The position numbers and the translations under genes are program-made. Positions 1 through 8,420 of a stretch of 64,000 nt of DNA are shown piece after piece; the stretch's first letter is position 1, and every line of letters starts with the position of its first letter. This DNA comes from Haloarcula amylolytica JCM 13557. GTDB lineage: Archaea > Halobacteriota > Halobacteria > Halobacteriales > Haloarculaceae. Below the pieces are notes generated by a model. The model ran no database searches and had not been told where the DNA came from. It worked only from the letters and a program-made list of their open reading frames with translations. The stretch covers positions 167,702 to 231,701 of the forward strand of contig NZ_AOLW01000047.1 in assembly GCF_000336615.1 (NCBI RefSeq), read 5' to 3'.

Positions 1-1
1 C

Positions 2-367
2 CCGAACCCGGTCGTCATCGGCGGCTGGGTGGGGGCGTTCGTGACCTTCCTGAACCTTCTGCCGGTCGGTCAACTCGACGGCGCACACGTCGCCCGCTCG
101 CTGTTCGGCGACCGCCTGTCGCTGGTCCAGCTAGCCGTCCCCGTTGCCCTGTTCGGGCTCGCGGGCTACCTCGTCGCCTTTGAGGGGGGTCGCGCAGCCG
201 GACTGTGGGCGTTCTGGGGGCTCCTGGCGCTGGTGTTCGGTCGGCTCGGGTCGGCGACGCCGCTGGACGAGACGCCGCTGGGGCCGGGCCGCTGGGCTAT
301 CGGCCTGGTCACGTTCGTTCTGGGCATGCTCTGTTTCGTTCCGGTGCCGCTCGTCATCACGATGTAG
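2..367 (+). CDS. Site-2-type (M50) membrane metalloprotease, C-terminal part
   Basis: Cut by the window start; only the last 121 residues are present. The fragment carries the NLLPVGQLDG motif, the NxxPxxxLDG signature of peptidase family M50, whose Asp binds the catalytic zinc. The HExxH motif would lie upstream of the window. At least three hydrophobic segments follow. Site-2 proteases cleave substrates within the membrane; the substrate cannot be told from the sequence. The family call is firm because of the motif and its place between membrane segments. Confidence 0.8.
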   Translation, partial: PNPVVIGGWVGAFVTFLNLLPVGQLDGAHVARSLFGDRLSLVQLAVPVALFGLAGYLVAFEGGRAAGLWAFWGLLALVFGRLGSATPLDETPLGPGRWAIGLVTFVLGMLCFVPVPLVITM

Positions 368-394
368 GCTCCTGTGGACTGCCCCACCGACCCC

Positions 395-1045
395 TTACAG
401 CCCGTACGGGTCGTACTCGGGTCTGTTGTCCGTGTCGGCAGAGAGATCATATCGGTCCCGGAACTCAGCGAGTAGGTCATCAGCGGCGGCGGTGAACAGC
501 ACGGCGACGCCGTAGGGGCGGGCGTACGAGTCGGCATCGGGCGGGTCGGGGTCGATGAAGATAGCGTCTGTCGGCGGTTCGCCGATACCGGGGAGGTCGG
601 TCAGCAGTGATTCCATCGGCACGAGGCCGGTGAGCACGCTCGGGACGAACGTGCCGCCGGGCAGCGGCGCGCGCGGCTGCACGAAACACTCCGCGACCGG
701 CTCGCCGTCCTCTTCGAGCACGGCGCTTGCCGGGCGTTCGAGGCCCGGTTCCCAGAGGTCGGCCGCCACTGCTGGGACTTCAGCATCCACAGCAAAGTCC
801 ATCGCGACGCGGTCGAGCCGCTCGAAGGAAAGTAGCGACCAGGCCTCGTCCGAATCGTCGGGATCACCGCCGAGCGTCGCCTCGACGCGGTCACCCGTCC
901 GGAGGTCGTCGACTGCTGGCTGGCGTTCGCCGTAGCCGGACTGATACACCGTGTAGAGCCGCGTCGCGTCGGTGTCAAATAAATTGATGTGCGGGACCGC
1001 TTCGACGACGCGGTAGACCCTGAATACGCCCGTACGCTCGTCCAT
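395..1045 (-). CDS. Conserved haloarchaeal protein of unknown function
   Basis: An acidic 216-residue soluble protein with no membrane segment and no motif I recognise. The start chosen is the ATG giving MDERTGVFRVYRVV; an upstream in-frame ATG adds 14 residues of lower quality. It has mixed alpha/beta character, and its C-terminal half ends in DSYARPYGVAVLFTAAADDL. It lies alone between the M50 gene and a small zinc protein, and is more than 250 bases from any plus-strand promoter. Coding status is supported by haloarchaeal codon use and acidity. Confidence 0.7.
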   Translation of the reverse strand: MDERTGVFRVYRVVEAVPHINLFDTDATRLYTVYQSGYGERQPAVDDLRTGDRVEATLGGDPDDSDEAWSLLSFERLDRVAMDFAVDAEVPAVAADLWEPGLERPASAVLEEDGEPVAECFVQPRAPLPGGTFVPSVLTGLVPMESLLTDLPGIGEPPTDAIFIDPDPPDADSYARPYGVAVLFTAAADDLLAEFRDRYDLSADTDNRPEYDPYGL

Positions 1046-1093
1046 ATCTGCCCGACGGGTTCCACCGTCAAGACTCCGCGGACTCACTGACGC

Positions 1094-1330
1094 TCAGGCA
1101 GCTGTCATGAGTTTGAGCCAGTCGGTCAGGCAGTCGTCGCTACAGTGGTGGTGGCGCTGTCGTCCGCAGGCTGTATCCAGGACTCCGACGACGAGATGCC
1201 AGTCGTCAGCGTAGACATGGCCGCCACAGACCACGCAATCGCGCACCGTCTCGTCGTCCGTCCGTTTTCCGACGGATACCGTCTCGACGTAGTAGGTCCC
1301 CCCGAGGGCGTACGGCGTGTCCAACTCCAT
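1094..1330 (-). CDS. Small zinc-binding protein
   Basis: A protein of about 78 residues starting at MELDTPYALGG. It has a CVVCGG pair in the middle and a CSDDC pair near the C terminus, and a single treble-clef or ribbon-like zinc site can be inferred from the four cysteines. Haloarchaea encode many such short CxxC proteins, most of unknown role. An in-frame ATG eight codons upstream is possible. Confidence 0.65.
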   Translation of the reverse strand: MELDTPYALGGTYYVETVSVGKRTDDETVRDCVVCGGHVYADDWHLVVGVLDTACGRQRHHHCSDDCLTDWLKLMTAA

Positions 1331-1424
1331 CGGCACAGTCTGAGGACTACACACCCCTAAATGACGGGGACAAACTGACTGCTCCGACGCAACACGGAGG
1401 TAGCCTCGGCTCTAAGCCACAGGT

Positions 1425-1676
1425 ATGAGTCAATCCACGGACCTCCCGGACCCGGACCCGGAACAGCTCCGCCTGGCCGTCGAACGGCTGCTCGACGAGA
1501 CGGTTGATCGCGACGAGGCGCTCCACGTCACGGCCGATGATCTGTCGGTCTCTATTCCGATGCGATTCGGCTCGGACTCCCCGCAGGCGACGTGGCGGTT
1601 CGACGGCGACATGACGATCTCAGTCGACGGTATTCGGGGGCCGCTCAGAGAGTGGGTCGACCTCCTCGAAGAGTAG
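1425..1676 (+). CDS. Small acidic haloarchaeal protein
   Basis: An 83-residue protein with a helical N-terminal half (EQLRLAVERLLDE) and a beta-rich C-terminal half containing ATWRFDGDMTISVDG. No catalytic motif or zinc site is visible. It overlaps nothing on its strand and stands alone between two minus-strand genes. I cannot assign a function. Confidence 0.65.
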   Translation: MSQSTDLPDPDPEQLRLAVERLLDETVDRDEALHVTADDLSVSIPMRFGSDSPQATWRFDGDMTISVDGIRGPLREWVDLLEE

Positions 1677-1696
1677 CCGGAACGGAGGTGAGACGC

Positions 1697-2395
1697 TCAG
1701 AACGCTTCGACGTGGGGGCGGAGGTCGAGTTCCAGCGTCCACGCCGAGCGGTCCTGTTCGACGAGATGCCAGTACGACTGAGCGATTTCGTCCGGGTCAA
1801 GATACGACTGTGTGTCGCGGTCAGCTGCGTCGGCGGCGCTCGGCGGGAGAATCTGACCGTCGATGACGACGTGGGCGACGTGGATGCCTTCGGGACCGAG
1901 TTCCCGGGCCATCGATTCGGCCAGCCCGCGGACGGCGAACTTGGCGGCGCTGAACCCGACTGCGCCGTCGCGGCCCCGGACGGCGGATGTCGCACCGGTG
2001 AAGATGATCGTCCCGCCGTCACCCGTCAGCATGTCGTCGACGGCCTCCTGCGAACAGGCCAGCCCGCCCGCCGGGCCGACGGCGAGCGCGTGCTGGAACT
2101 CGTCGTGTGTGATCTCCTGTATGCCTTTCCACGCGCCGCCGCTGGCGTGGTTCACGAGCACGTCGACAGGGCCGAACTCGTCCCGGACCTGCTCGAAGCC
2201 TGCCGCAACCTGGTCCGGGCTGGTAATATCAGTCTGTACTGCGAGCGCGTTGTCACCGAGGTCTGCCGACAGTGACTCCAGATACGACGCCGACCGGGCG
2301 AACAGGCCGACCTGACAGCCTTCGTCGATGAATGTTCTGGCCAGTGACTCCCCGAGGCCCGGACCGACGCCTGCAATGACTGCTGTCCGTGACAT
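1697..2395 (-). CDS. SDR-family oxidoreductase with Phe in the catalytic Tyr position
   Basis: A 232-residue classical-length short-chain dehydrogenase/reductase. The N-terminal GVGPGLG is the glycine-rich nucleotide loop, NHASGG corresponds to the NAG motif, and the active-site region reads FTGATSAVRG then GFSAAKFAVRG. The usual YxxxK is FxxxK here, so the catalytic tyrosine is missing. A subgroup of SDRs is known to lack it, so this may be a redox enzyme with altered chemistry or a non-catalytic member. The start chosen is the ATG directly before the Rossmann strand (MSRTAVIAGVG). Confidence 0.85.
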   Translation of the reverse strand: MSRTAVIAGVGPGLGESLARTFIDEGCQVGLFARSASYLESLSADLGDNALAVQTDITSPDQVAAGFEQVRDEFGPVDVLVNHASGGAWKGIQEITHDEFQHALAVGPAGGLACSQEAVDDMLTGDGGTIIFTGATSAVRGRDGAVGFSAAKFAVRGLAESMARELGPEGIHVAHVVIDGQILPPSAADAADRDTQSYLDPDEIAQSYWHLVEQDRSAWTLELDLRPHVEAF

Positions 2396-2489
2396 ATGCA
2401 CACGAACGACTACCGGGTGGATGAAAGTATGGTCACAGCGGCACTGCGGGGAGGAGGGCCGCACTATCTACGGTAATGCCTGGTATCAT

Positions 2490-2522
2490 AGGGTTCCGTG
2501 TCGAATCACAGGGTTCCGTGTC
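2490..2522. repeat. Short tandem direct repeat, 13 bp twice, period 20
   Basis: AGGGTTCCGTGTC occurs at 2490-2502 and again at 2510-2522, the second copy running into the stop codon of the next minus-strand gene. It may be a chance duplication or a site in the short gap between the two minus-strand genes. No protein or RNA role is evident. Confidence 0.5.
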
Positions 2523-2766
2523 AGTCGTCTCCACCGTGTGCGTGGCCGATACGCAGCGTCACGGCGTTGAAGACGACGAGCGCGACGAACGCGATCCGCG
2601 TCGCCCCGGAGTTCAGGCCGGTAATCAGTAGCGGGAGATATAAAAACGGGAGCGCAATCGCCGTCCAGAACGCGATACCTCGAACGGCGGAGACGAGCGA
2701 CTCGTCGAACTCCGGTACGGACTCATCAAACTGGGCGAGTAATTCGTATGCGGACGAACTTGACAT
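2521..2766 (-). CDS. Small two-pass membrane protein
   Basis: An 81-residue protein with an acidic soluble N terminus and two hydrophobic helices (around residues 30-50 and 56-74), ending in a His- and Asp-rich tail. A TATA-like stretch, TAGCTTATAACC on the plus strand, lies just upstream at about 2801-2812, in the right range for a leaderless minus-strand transcript. Function unknown. Confidence 0.65.
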   Translation of the reverse strand: MSSSSAYELLAQFDESVPEFDESLVSAVRGIAFWTAIALPFLYLPLLITGLNSGATRIAFVALVVFNAVTLRIGHAHGGDD

Positions 2767-2979
2767 ATGGGGGACCTATCCACGGCTTCTACTGGAGATA
2801 GCTTATAACCTCTAGAGGTTTCCGCCCGTTTCGCTTCGTTTCACGCACAGCGGCCCCTAGCCGTTCATTTTATTACCGGCTAAAAGACGCTTAGACGTTT
2901 TATTGGCGGTGTAGCTGTGGTATGACCTACTGTAACACTCCCAGTCCCGGTAACGCCTCCGGTGGACGTGTACGACCGA

Positions 2980-3390
2980 TTACGGTCCGAGTAGTGACAC
3001 AGTTACGTCGTGCGCTGTGTCGCTTAGTGTCGTGCTATCGACGACGTGGTCCGGAAGCGACTCCCGCCACTCGGCGAGTCGCTGCTCGTGGTAGGTCCGA
3101 TGGCGCTCCACCGAGTACGTCTCATCGTCGTGAGCCCGGAGTTCGTCGGCGGTGTCATCGGGCGTCGGATACGACGGTGCATCCGTAGTCAGCAGTGAGT
3201 CGGGCTCTATGTGAACCGTGTCGTCATCGTCGTCAGGCTGGACGACGTGGAGACGCGCCCGCATTCGACCGCTGAACGGTGGTGTGACGCGCAACACGGT
3301 CTCTGATTCGTCTGCAGTCGCTTCAATAGCTGCGACGAGGTCGGTGGCGCTTATCGCGATTGATTTGATGTCTGTCGGGTCAGTGTCCAT
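2980..3390 (-). CDS. Conserved haloarchaeal hypothetical protein
   Basis: A protein of about 136 residues starting at MDTDPTDIKSIA, with an alternative ATG seven codons upstream. It is acidic and soluble with mixed strands and helices; the segment FSGRMRARLHVVQ and the terminal DVTVSLLGP look like core strands. No motif of known enzymes is present. It is followed on the same strand, across 33 bases, by the PPOX-type gene oriented the same way, so co-transcription is possible. Confidence 0.65.
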   Translation of the reverse strand: MDTDPTDIKSIAISATDLVAAIEATADESETVLRVTPPFSGRMRARLHVVQPDDDDDTVHIEPDSLLTTDAPSYPTPDDTADELRAHDDETYSVERHRTYHEQRLAEWRESLPDHVVDSTTLSDTAHDVTVSLLGP

Positions 3391-3423
3391 GGCTGAGTCT
3401 GTGGGTCCCATTGGTTCAGGCAG

Positions 3424-3861
3424 TTACATCCGGTTGCTATAGTCCCAGGTGTGGAGACGGTCGGGCGTGATCGTGATCTGGATCTCGCGGCGGTCGGGTG
3501 CGAGCAGTCGTTCGGCCAGTGGTGAGTCGGTCCCGCCGAGGTAGCGGTGCAGCAGGTCGGTGAGCACCGTCTTGTCCTCGTCTGTTGTCATCGTCGCTGT
3601 GCCATTGCCTCTGACGCCGCGGTACGGCGGCTCGTTCGTCGAGACTTCGAATGACACGTCGTCGTCATAGTCGAGGTAGTCGACAACCGCTGCGTCTGCC
3701 CCGGTCGCACACTCGAAGACACCGTCAACGAATCGGTACCAGAGCGAGAGCATCCAGGGCCTGTCTGCTGGAGTTCGGCACCCGAGACGGAGTGGAACCG
3801 TTTCGGCGCTGAGAAACTGTTCCATCTCCCCGCTCGTCCACGGTCCGGAGACGGTCACCAT
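3424..3861 (-). CDS. PPOX-type flavin-binding split-barrel protein
   Basis: About 145 residues, the normal length for the pyridoxamine-5'-phosphate-oxidase-like split barrel. Typical strands are visible: a PWMLSLWYRFVDGVFECATG segment, where FMN-binding families usually place substrate and cofactor contacts, and a later YRGVRGNGTATM strand. These proteins bind FMN, F420 or haem; which one is used here cannot be told. Start taken at the third codon of the longest frame (MVTVSGPW). Confidence 0.7.
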   Translation of the reverse strand: MVTVSGPWTSGEMEQFLSAETVPLRLGCRTPADRPWMLSLWYRFVDGVFECATGADAAVVDYLDYDDDVSFEVSTNEPPYRGVRGNGTATMTTDEDKTVLTDLLHRYLGGTDSPLAERLLAPDRREIQITITPDRLHTWDYSNRM

Positions 3862-4054
3862 ACACACAGGGTACGGTCGCCGCTATGTTAACATCTCTGG
3901 GATAAGTCACTGCCTTGTGACAGCACGCCTCCATGAAAAAGTCAACAGACCAACTGCAGTGTTCTCAGAATCGATAATATGCTGGGTACCTTTATCTTGC
4001 TGTTCGGGAAAGTCACCGTGAGAGCAGTACGTGAGTCGACAGGAGGGATAACAA

Positions 4055-4645
4055 GTGCAAAAGCGTGGTGAGACGGAGGAGGCAACGGTGCTCGTCGTCG
4101 ACGATGAACAAGATATCGCGGATCTGTATTCGACGTGGCTGCTGACCGCACACGACGTTCGGACCGCACACAGCGGTACGGAAGCGCTCCAGTTAGTCGA
4201 CGCGTCCGTCGACGTCGTCTTTCTGGACCGGCAGATGCCCGATATGAGCGGTGACGAAGTCCTCGATACCATCGCGGAACGGGGTATCGACCCGGCGGTA
4301 GTGATGGTAACGGCCGTCGACCCGGACTTCGACATCGTCGAGATGCCCTTCGACGAGTACCTGACTAAGCCGGTCAGCCGCGAGGACCTCCTCGACACCG
4401 TCTCGGAGATGCTCGTCCGGACCACGTACGACGATCAGGTGCAGGAGTACTTCGCCGTGGCCTCGAAGAAGGCGACGCTGGAAACGCAGAAGAACACCGC
4501 GCAACTGGAAGCCAGCGACGAGTACCGGACTGTCAGCGAGCGACTCGAAGAACTCCGCGAGACAGCCGATTCCACGGCCGCAGAGATTGACGACTTTGAG
4601 GCCGTGTTTCAGGAGTTCCCCGGCGGCGGCCTCTCGTCTGGCTGA
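4055..4645 (+). CDS. HalX-type response regulator
   Basis: 196 residues. The N-terminal receiver domain (about 11-125) has the acidic pair VVDDEQD, the phospho-acceptor Asp in VVFLDRQMP, Thr in MVTAV, and Lys in LTKPVS. The C-terminal HalX domain (about 130-190) is the coiled-coil-like output module typical of haloarchaeal regulators. The start is GTG at 4055, supported by an AGGAGG ribosome site at 4041-4046. The cognate kinase is not adjacent. This is the last host gene before the provirus. Confidence 0.9.
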   Translation: MQKRGETEEATVLVVDDEQDIADLYSTWLLTAHDVRTAHSGTEALQLVDASVDVVFLDRQMPDMSGDEVLDTIAERGIDPAVVMVTAVDPDFDIVEMPFDEYLTKPVSREDLLDTVSEMLVRTTYDDQVQEYFAVASKKATLETQKNTAQLEASDEYRTVSERLEELRETADSTAAEIDDFEAVFQEFPGGGLSSG

Positions 4646-4840
4646 CCGCTGGCGGTTCTTTTCCCACGAAACTACCATCTACGTCTCCAAACAGTCGTGA
4701 CAAGCACGACAGCGTTCGGGAGCGACTCGGCGAGGATACCGTCTGATCGCTCGGAACAGCCCTGCTCGGGCTAGTCGCGTACCGTTTGTTCGGCACGGGC
4801 CAGTGATGCTGCTGGCTGCTGGCCGATGTGATCTGGAAAA
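4646..4840. other. Host intergenic flank left of the provirus
   Basis: No gene is seen. In the uninfected chromosome this DNA directly followed the tRNA-Met gene. Read on the minus strand, the base string after the tRNA 3' end would be TTTTCC, a plausible tRNA terminator now separated from its gene by the 49-kb insertion. Confidence 0.6.
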
Positions 4841-4854
4841 TGCCCGGGGAGGGC
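4841..4854. repeat. attL core, copy of tRNA-Met 3' end
   Basis: TGCCCGGGGAGGGC, identical to 53832-53845. It is the reverse complement of the last 14 bases of tRNA-Met (acceptor 3' strand plus part of the T stem). Bases before and after differ between the two copies, so 14 bp is the full exact identity. Confidence 0.9.
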
Positions 4855-4899
4855 AATATACCCGAGCTTTACATGCCCGTCGCCCGTGGCACTGTCTAC

Positions 4900-6111
4900 A
4901 TGACCGACAACCCCGCCAGCGCCGTCGACACCATGGTCGACCGCCTTGAGGACGGTCACTATGACATCAGCGACGCCGACCGGGACCTCCTCCTCGACCT
5001 CGACCGGCAGATTCGCCTGCTGGGCCCCAGTGAGTTCTCCGACCACCGCCACGAGTTCCTGCTGCGGCGTGGGCTCATCATCGCGAAGCGTGTCGGCGGG
5101 CTCGCCGATGGCGTCGACGACCGCGAAGCCGCGGAAGATATCGTCCAGTGGATCAACACCGAACAGACCGGCAGTCCCGAGACGAACAAGGACTACCGCG
5201 TCGCGTTCCGCACGATCGGGAAGATCGTCACCGACGGTGACGAGTATCCGGACGCTGTCGAGTGGGTCCCCGGCGGGTATCCCGACAACTACGACCCGGC
5301 ACCAAACCCCGCAACCATGCTGGACTGGGCCGACGACATCCAGCCGATGCTGGACGCCTGCCTCAACTCCCGCGACCGGGCACTGGTCGCCCTCGCATGG
5401 GATCTGGGCCCCCGCCCCGGCGAGCTCTACGACCTCACGCCCGGCGATATCGTCGACCACGACTACGGCCTGCAGGTCACACTCAACGGGAAGAACGGTC
5501 GCCGGTCGCCCGTCCTCGTCCCATCGGTCCCCTATGTCCGCCGATGGCTCGACGATCACCCCGGCGGCGACACCGACCCGCTGTGGTGCAAGCTCTCGTC
5601 GCCAGAGAGCATCTCGAACAACCGTGTCCGTGACGCACTGAAAGACGTCGCCGACCGCGCCGGCGTCGACAAGACCGTCACGCCGACGCACTTCCGAAAG
5701 TCCTCGGCCAGCTATCTCGCCTCGCAGGGCGTCTCGCAGGCCCACCTCGAAGAACACCACGGCTGGACGCGTGGATCCGACATCGCGAGCCGGTACATCG
5801 CCGTCTTCGACGACGCCAGCGAGCGGGAGATCGCCCGCGCCCACGGCCTCGATGTCGAAGCTGACGAACCCGACTCTGTCGGCCCCATCGTCTGCCCGCG
5901 CTGTGAGCAGAAGACGCCCCGGGAGAAAGACGCCTGCGTGTGGTGTGGCCAAGTCCTCTCCCAGTCCGCGGCCGAAGAGGCCGAACGCCAGCGACAGGAT
6001 GCGATGGACAGCATGGTCGCCGCCGACAGCGACCTTGCCGAAGCCATCGCGACCGTCGAAGCTGAAATCGGCGACGACGTCTCCATCCGTATCGAAGGAC
6101 TGGACGAGTGA
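4900..6111 (+). CDS. int: Tyrosine recombinase (provirus integrase)
   Basis: 403 residues. The catalytic domain shows the first Arg in DLGPRPGELYDL, the HxxR box in THFRKSSASYL, the His/Trp box in HHGWTR and the nucleophile Tyr in ASRYIAVF. After the catalytic domain comes a CPRC...CVWC zinc ribbon (about residues 332-352) and a helical tail, an extra beyond the minimal fold. The frame is open upstream through attL to a GTG at 4828, but the ATG at 4900 (MTDNPASAVD) fits best with the AT-rich stretch at 4856-4872. It catalyses integration and excision at the tRNA-Met end. The next genes run on the opposite strand, two bases away. Confidence 0.93.
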   Translation: MTDNPASAVDTMVDRLEDGHYDISDADRDLLLDLDRQIRLLGPSEFSDHRHEFLLRRGLIIAKRVGGLADGVDDREAAEDIVQWINTEQTGSPETNKDYRVAFRTIGKIVTDGDEYPDAVEWVPGGYPDNYDPAPNPATMLDWADDIQPMLDACLNSRDRALVALAWDLGPRPGELYDLTPGDIVDHDYGLQVTLNGKNGRRSPVLVPSVPYVRRWLDDHPGGDTDPLWCKLSSPESISNNRVRDALKDVADRAGVDKTVTPTHFRKSSASYLASQGVSQAHLEEHHGWTRGSDIASRYIAVFDDASEREIARAHGLDVEADEPDSVGPIVCPRCEQKTPREKDACVWCGQVLSQSAAEEAERQRQDAMDSMVAADSDLAEAIATVEAEIGDDVSIRIEGLDE

Positions 6112-6112
6112 C

Positions 6113-6280
6113 TCAGACATCGTAGCCAGCCTCCCGAAGAGACGCAAGCCAGTTTTCCGCATATTCGGCGTAGGGAACGTCGCTCTCGGCGATGGTCTGC
6201 AGCTCTTCGTGGACGTTGTACAGCGTTTCGAGTCGGTCGTCGTCAGGGTCGTCAATTTGTGTATCAGCAGTTTTACTCAT
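6113..6280 (-). CDS. Small acidic protein, last gene of left early operon
   Basis: A 55-residue protein (MSKTADTQIDDP... to REAGYDV) with a predicted helical pair. Its ATG overlaps the stop of the upstream gene (TGATG), which is strong evidence of translational coupling. It ends two bases past the convergent integrase stop. No known domain. Confidence 0.7.
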   Translation of the reverse strand: MSKTADTQIDDPDDDRLETLYNVHEELQTIAESDVPYAEYAENWLASLREAGYDV

Positions 6281-6588
6281 CAGAAATCAGCCTCCTGCAG
6301 TGACTGTTCGGGATCCTCGCGAACGTCGCGAGCGACGGCGTGAAGTTTCCCTCGGGCTCGCAGGTCCGGCGCCGGCGCGGTTACCCCCTCGAAGGAATCG
6401 CGCTGGCGCCATCGCGTGGCGAGTTCGGTGGTGATACGGCCCAGTCCCTCACACAGCGCACAGCAATTGTCGCCGTGCATGCAGTGGCCCTTCGCGTGAC
6501 AGATATCGTCGATGCATTCGACGTGTTCACCGGTGCCACCACAGCGAATGCAGTCGACCCAGTCAGCGTTGCCCCGGGTGGTGGTCAT
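6280..6588 (-). CDS. DnaJ-like zinc-finger early protein
   Basis: 102 residues starting at MTTTRGNADW. It contains CIRCGGTG and CALCEGLG, the CxxCxGxG repeats of DnaJ-type zinc fingers, with CHAKGHC and HGDNC between them. It has no J domain, so it is probably a small RNA-, DNA- or protein-binding factor rather than a chaperone. Its start overlaps the stop of the 29-residue membrane gene and its stop overlaps the next start, so it sits inside a tightly coupled operon. Confidence 0.75.
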   Translation of the reverse strand: MTTTRGNADWVDCIRCGGTGEHVECIDDICHAKGHCMHGDNCCALCEGLGRITTELATRWRQRDSFEGVTAPAPDLRARGKLHAVARDVREDPEQSLQEADF

Positions 6589-6674
6589 GGTATCGCCCCC
6601 ACGATGAAGGCGGTCACGACCAGCGAGGCGAGCCCCAAGAGCAGCATCACAAGACCATGATGAACCGGCTGCAT
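6585..6674 (-). CDS. 29-residue single-pass membrane microprotein
   Basis: The sequence MQPVHHGLVM then a hydrophobic helix to VGAIP forms one membrane span with a short His-containing N terminus. It is supported by start/stop overlaps on both sides: its ATG overlaps the stop of the ParB-like gene and its TGA overlaps the ATG of the zinc-finger gene. No known family. Confidence 0.6.
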   Translation of the reverse strand: MQPVHHGLVMLLLGLASLVVTAFIVGAIP

Positions 6675-7951
6675 CAGGCCTCACCCCGGTAGCCGCTGGC
6701 GTCGGTTACCTGGTCGTACACACCGACGGTGTGACAGAACAGGCGCGCTCTGGCTTCCCGAACGTTCAGCTCGTCAGCGACGTCGCCGAGGTAACTGAGT
6801 CCCTCACGCTGGCGTCCCTCAACTCTCTCGACGGCATCACGGATATCCTGTGCTGTGACACCCGGCGGCAGATCTCCATCCGACTCAGTCGTGACGCCAC
6901 CGTCGGCCTCGGCCTCTTGTGCACCGGCGCTGTCCTTGTCGATAGGGTCACCGACGCGGTGGTCATCTCGCTTGCTTTCGTCGACAAGTGAGTAGAGCTG
7001 TCGGCGGCCGTCATCGGGATCTGCCCGCGACTCGACGCGCCCCATCTCTTCGAGGGCGTTGAGATTCGTTGAGATAGCCTGCAAGCTCCGCTGGGTAATG
7101 TGTTTTAGCTCGGCACTGGGGAGCTCACCATGCTCGGCGAGGGCAGCGAGTACCTCCTCGCCTGTTGGCGGTAGCTCTGACAACTCGTCGTCGTCAACAG
7201 CGACTTCGACGTCGGCATCGGCCGCCTCGTCATCTGTGTCATCGGCCGTGTCAGTGGAGCCCGCCTCTTGCTCGGTGGCATCACCGTCGACGTCGAACCC
7301 GAGCCGGTCGGCATTGAACTGGACCCGCGGGAGGGAAAACGCACGCTCGCCCCACTCGTCGGTGAGCCGGTCGATAACGATCTCGATCTGGGCGTCATCG
7401 TAACAGCCCGTGGCCGTGCCGTCGTCGTGGACCTGCTCCTCATCGGGTAGGTGGTCGACGACGAAACGTCGGGCGAGCTCCCAATCGTCGACGTCGATGA
7501 TCTCGACCGGGTGCGTGGTGAGGCCGGCTTGCTCGGCGACCCACAGGCGTTTGTGTCCTTCAACGACCTCGAAATCTTCCGTGCCGTCGACGGGGCGGAC
7601 GACGGGGAACGAGCCGGTCCAGCCGTCGTTACGGACACGATCGATGTAGCCGCAGTTCCCCTCACGGTCGAATTCGCGAACGGCGTACGGCGCTGGCTCG
7701 ATGGCGTCGGGACTGACTGTCTCGATGTGACTCTTGGCCTCTAGAATCTCGATGCTATCGCAGTGGGCGACGTAGGCCGTCCCGATATCATCGTCGCGGT
7801 CCACGTTGACCGCGTCACGGAGCAGGACATGGCGGTCGTGGTGGTGCAGGCGCTCGGCCCAGCCCTCGTAGGTGGTGCCGTCGTTGCCGACGACACGGAC
7901 TCGTTCACCCCGGAAGTGACCGTCGAGGGCGTCGAACAGCGGGTTGCTCAC
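6674..7951 (-). CDS. ParB/Srx-fold protein with C-terminal winged helix
   Basis: 425 residues from a GTG at 7951 that overlaps the stop of the upstream gene (GTGA). Residues about 105-180 resemble a ParB-type N-terminal domain, with FPVVRP and the VVEGHKRLWVAEQAG box (ExGHxR variant). An acidic linker follows, then a winged-helix segment (PTGEEVLAALAEHG... to DDGRRQLYSL) and a helical C terminus. Such proteins act in partition, transcription control or as nucleases in viruses. No ParA is adjacent. Function inferred only at the DNA-binding level. Confidence 0.7.
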   Translation of the reverse strand: MSNPLFDALDGHFRGERVRVVGNDGTTYEGWAERLHHHDRHVLLRDAVNVDRDDDIGTAYVAHCDSIEILEAKSHIETVSPDAIEPAPYAVREFDREGNCGYIDRVRNDGWTGSFPVVRPVDGTEDFEVVEGHKRLWVAEQAGLTTHPVEIIDVDDWELARRFVVDHLPDEEQVHDDGTATGCYDDAQIEIVIDRLTDEWGERAFSLPRVQFNADRLGFDVDGDATEQEAGSTDTADDTDDEAADADVEVAVDDDELSELPPTGEEVLAALAEHGELPSAELKHITQRSLQAISTNLNALEEMGRVESRADPDDGRRQLYSLVDESKRDDHRVGDPIDKDSAGAQEAEADGGVTTESDGDLPPGVTAQDIRDAVERVEGRQREGLSYLGDVADELNVREARARLFCHTVGVYDQVTDASGYRGEA

Positions 7952-8178
7952 AGACTGAGCACCTCCCGCACTGCCGCGACGATATCTGCTGGCCGTCGAC
8001 CGTGGATGTAGGGGTGTAACGTGCGATCGTAGCCGCTGTGGACGGAACAATACGAGACGTAGCAGCCTTCGGCCTGCATGTGGTTCGCAGCGGCGACGTG
8101 ACGCCGGTGCATGTCCCAGAGATTAGGGCTAAGCCCGGGTCCACCCGGCCGGTTCTCGATAGCTGGCCGTCGCGTCAT
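7948..8178 (-). CDS. Small early protein, unknown
   Basis: 76 residues from MTRRPAIENRP, rich in His, Tyr and Arg (MHRRHVAAANHMQ, CYVSYCSVHSGYDRTLHPYIHG). The Cys and His spread could bind metal. It overlaps the neighbouring genes at both ends by four bases. Confidence 0.65.
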   Translation of the reverse strand: MTRRPAIENRPGGPGLSPNLWDMHRRHVAAANHMQAEGCYVSYCSVHSGYDRTLHPYIHGRRPADIVAAVREVLSL

Positions 8179-8420
8179 GATATCCGCCTCCGAACGGTGT
8201 CGACGTGCCACCACGCGGTCATGACTGTCCAGTCGTCGTTGGCCTCCGCGCCGGTCGGGTAGCCGCCCGGCCAGACGTGGGTTGCCTCACCAGTGTCGAT
8301 GAGATAGACCGTCGCGACGTGTTCACCGCGGACCCGAGCCGCAGCCTTTTCGATGGCCTCGCCGTCGTCGTCCAGGACGCCAACCTCGCCGTCGACGTCG
8401 TAGGTGTCGCCCTCAGACAT
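8175..8420 (-). CDS. Small early protein, unknown
   Basis: 81 residues from MSEGDTYDVDGEVG. Beta-rich, with RGEHVATVYLIDTGEATHVWPGG. Its start lies inside the 3' end of the upstream gene (eight-base overlap) and its stop overlaps the next start. No motif recognised. Confidence 0.65.
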   Translation of the reverse strand: MSEGDTYDVDGEVGVLDDDGEAIEKAAARVRGEHVATVYLIDTGEATHVWPGGYPTGAEANDDWTVMTAWWHVDTVRRRIS

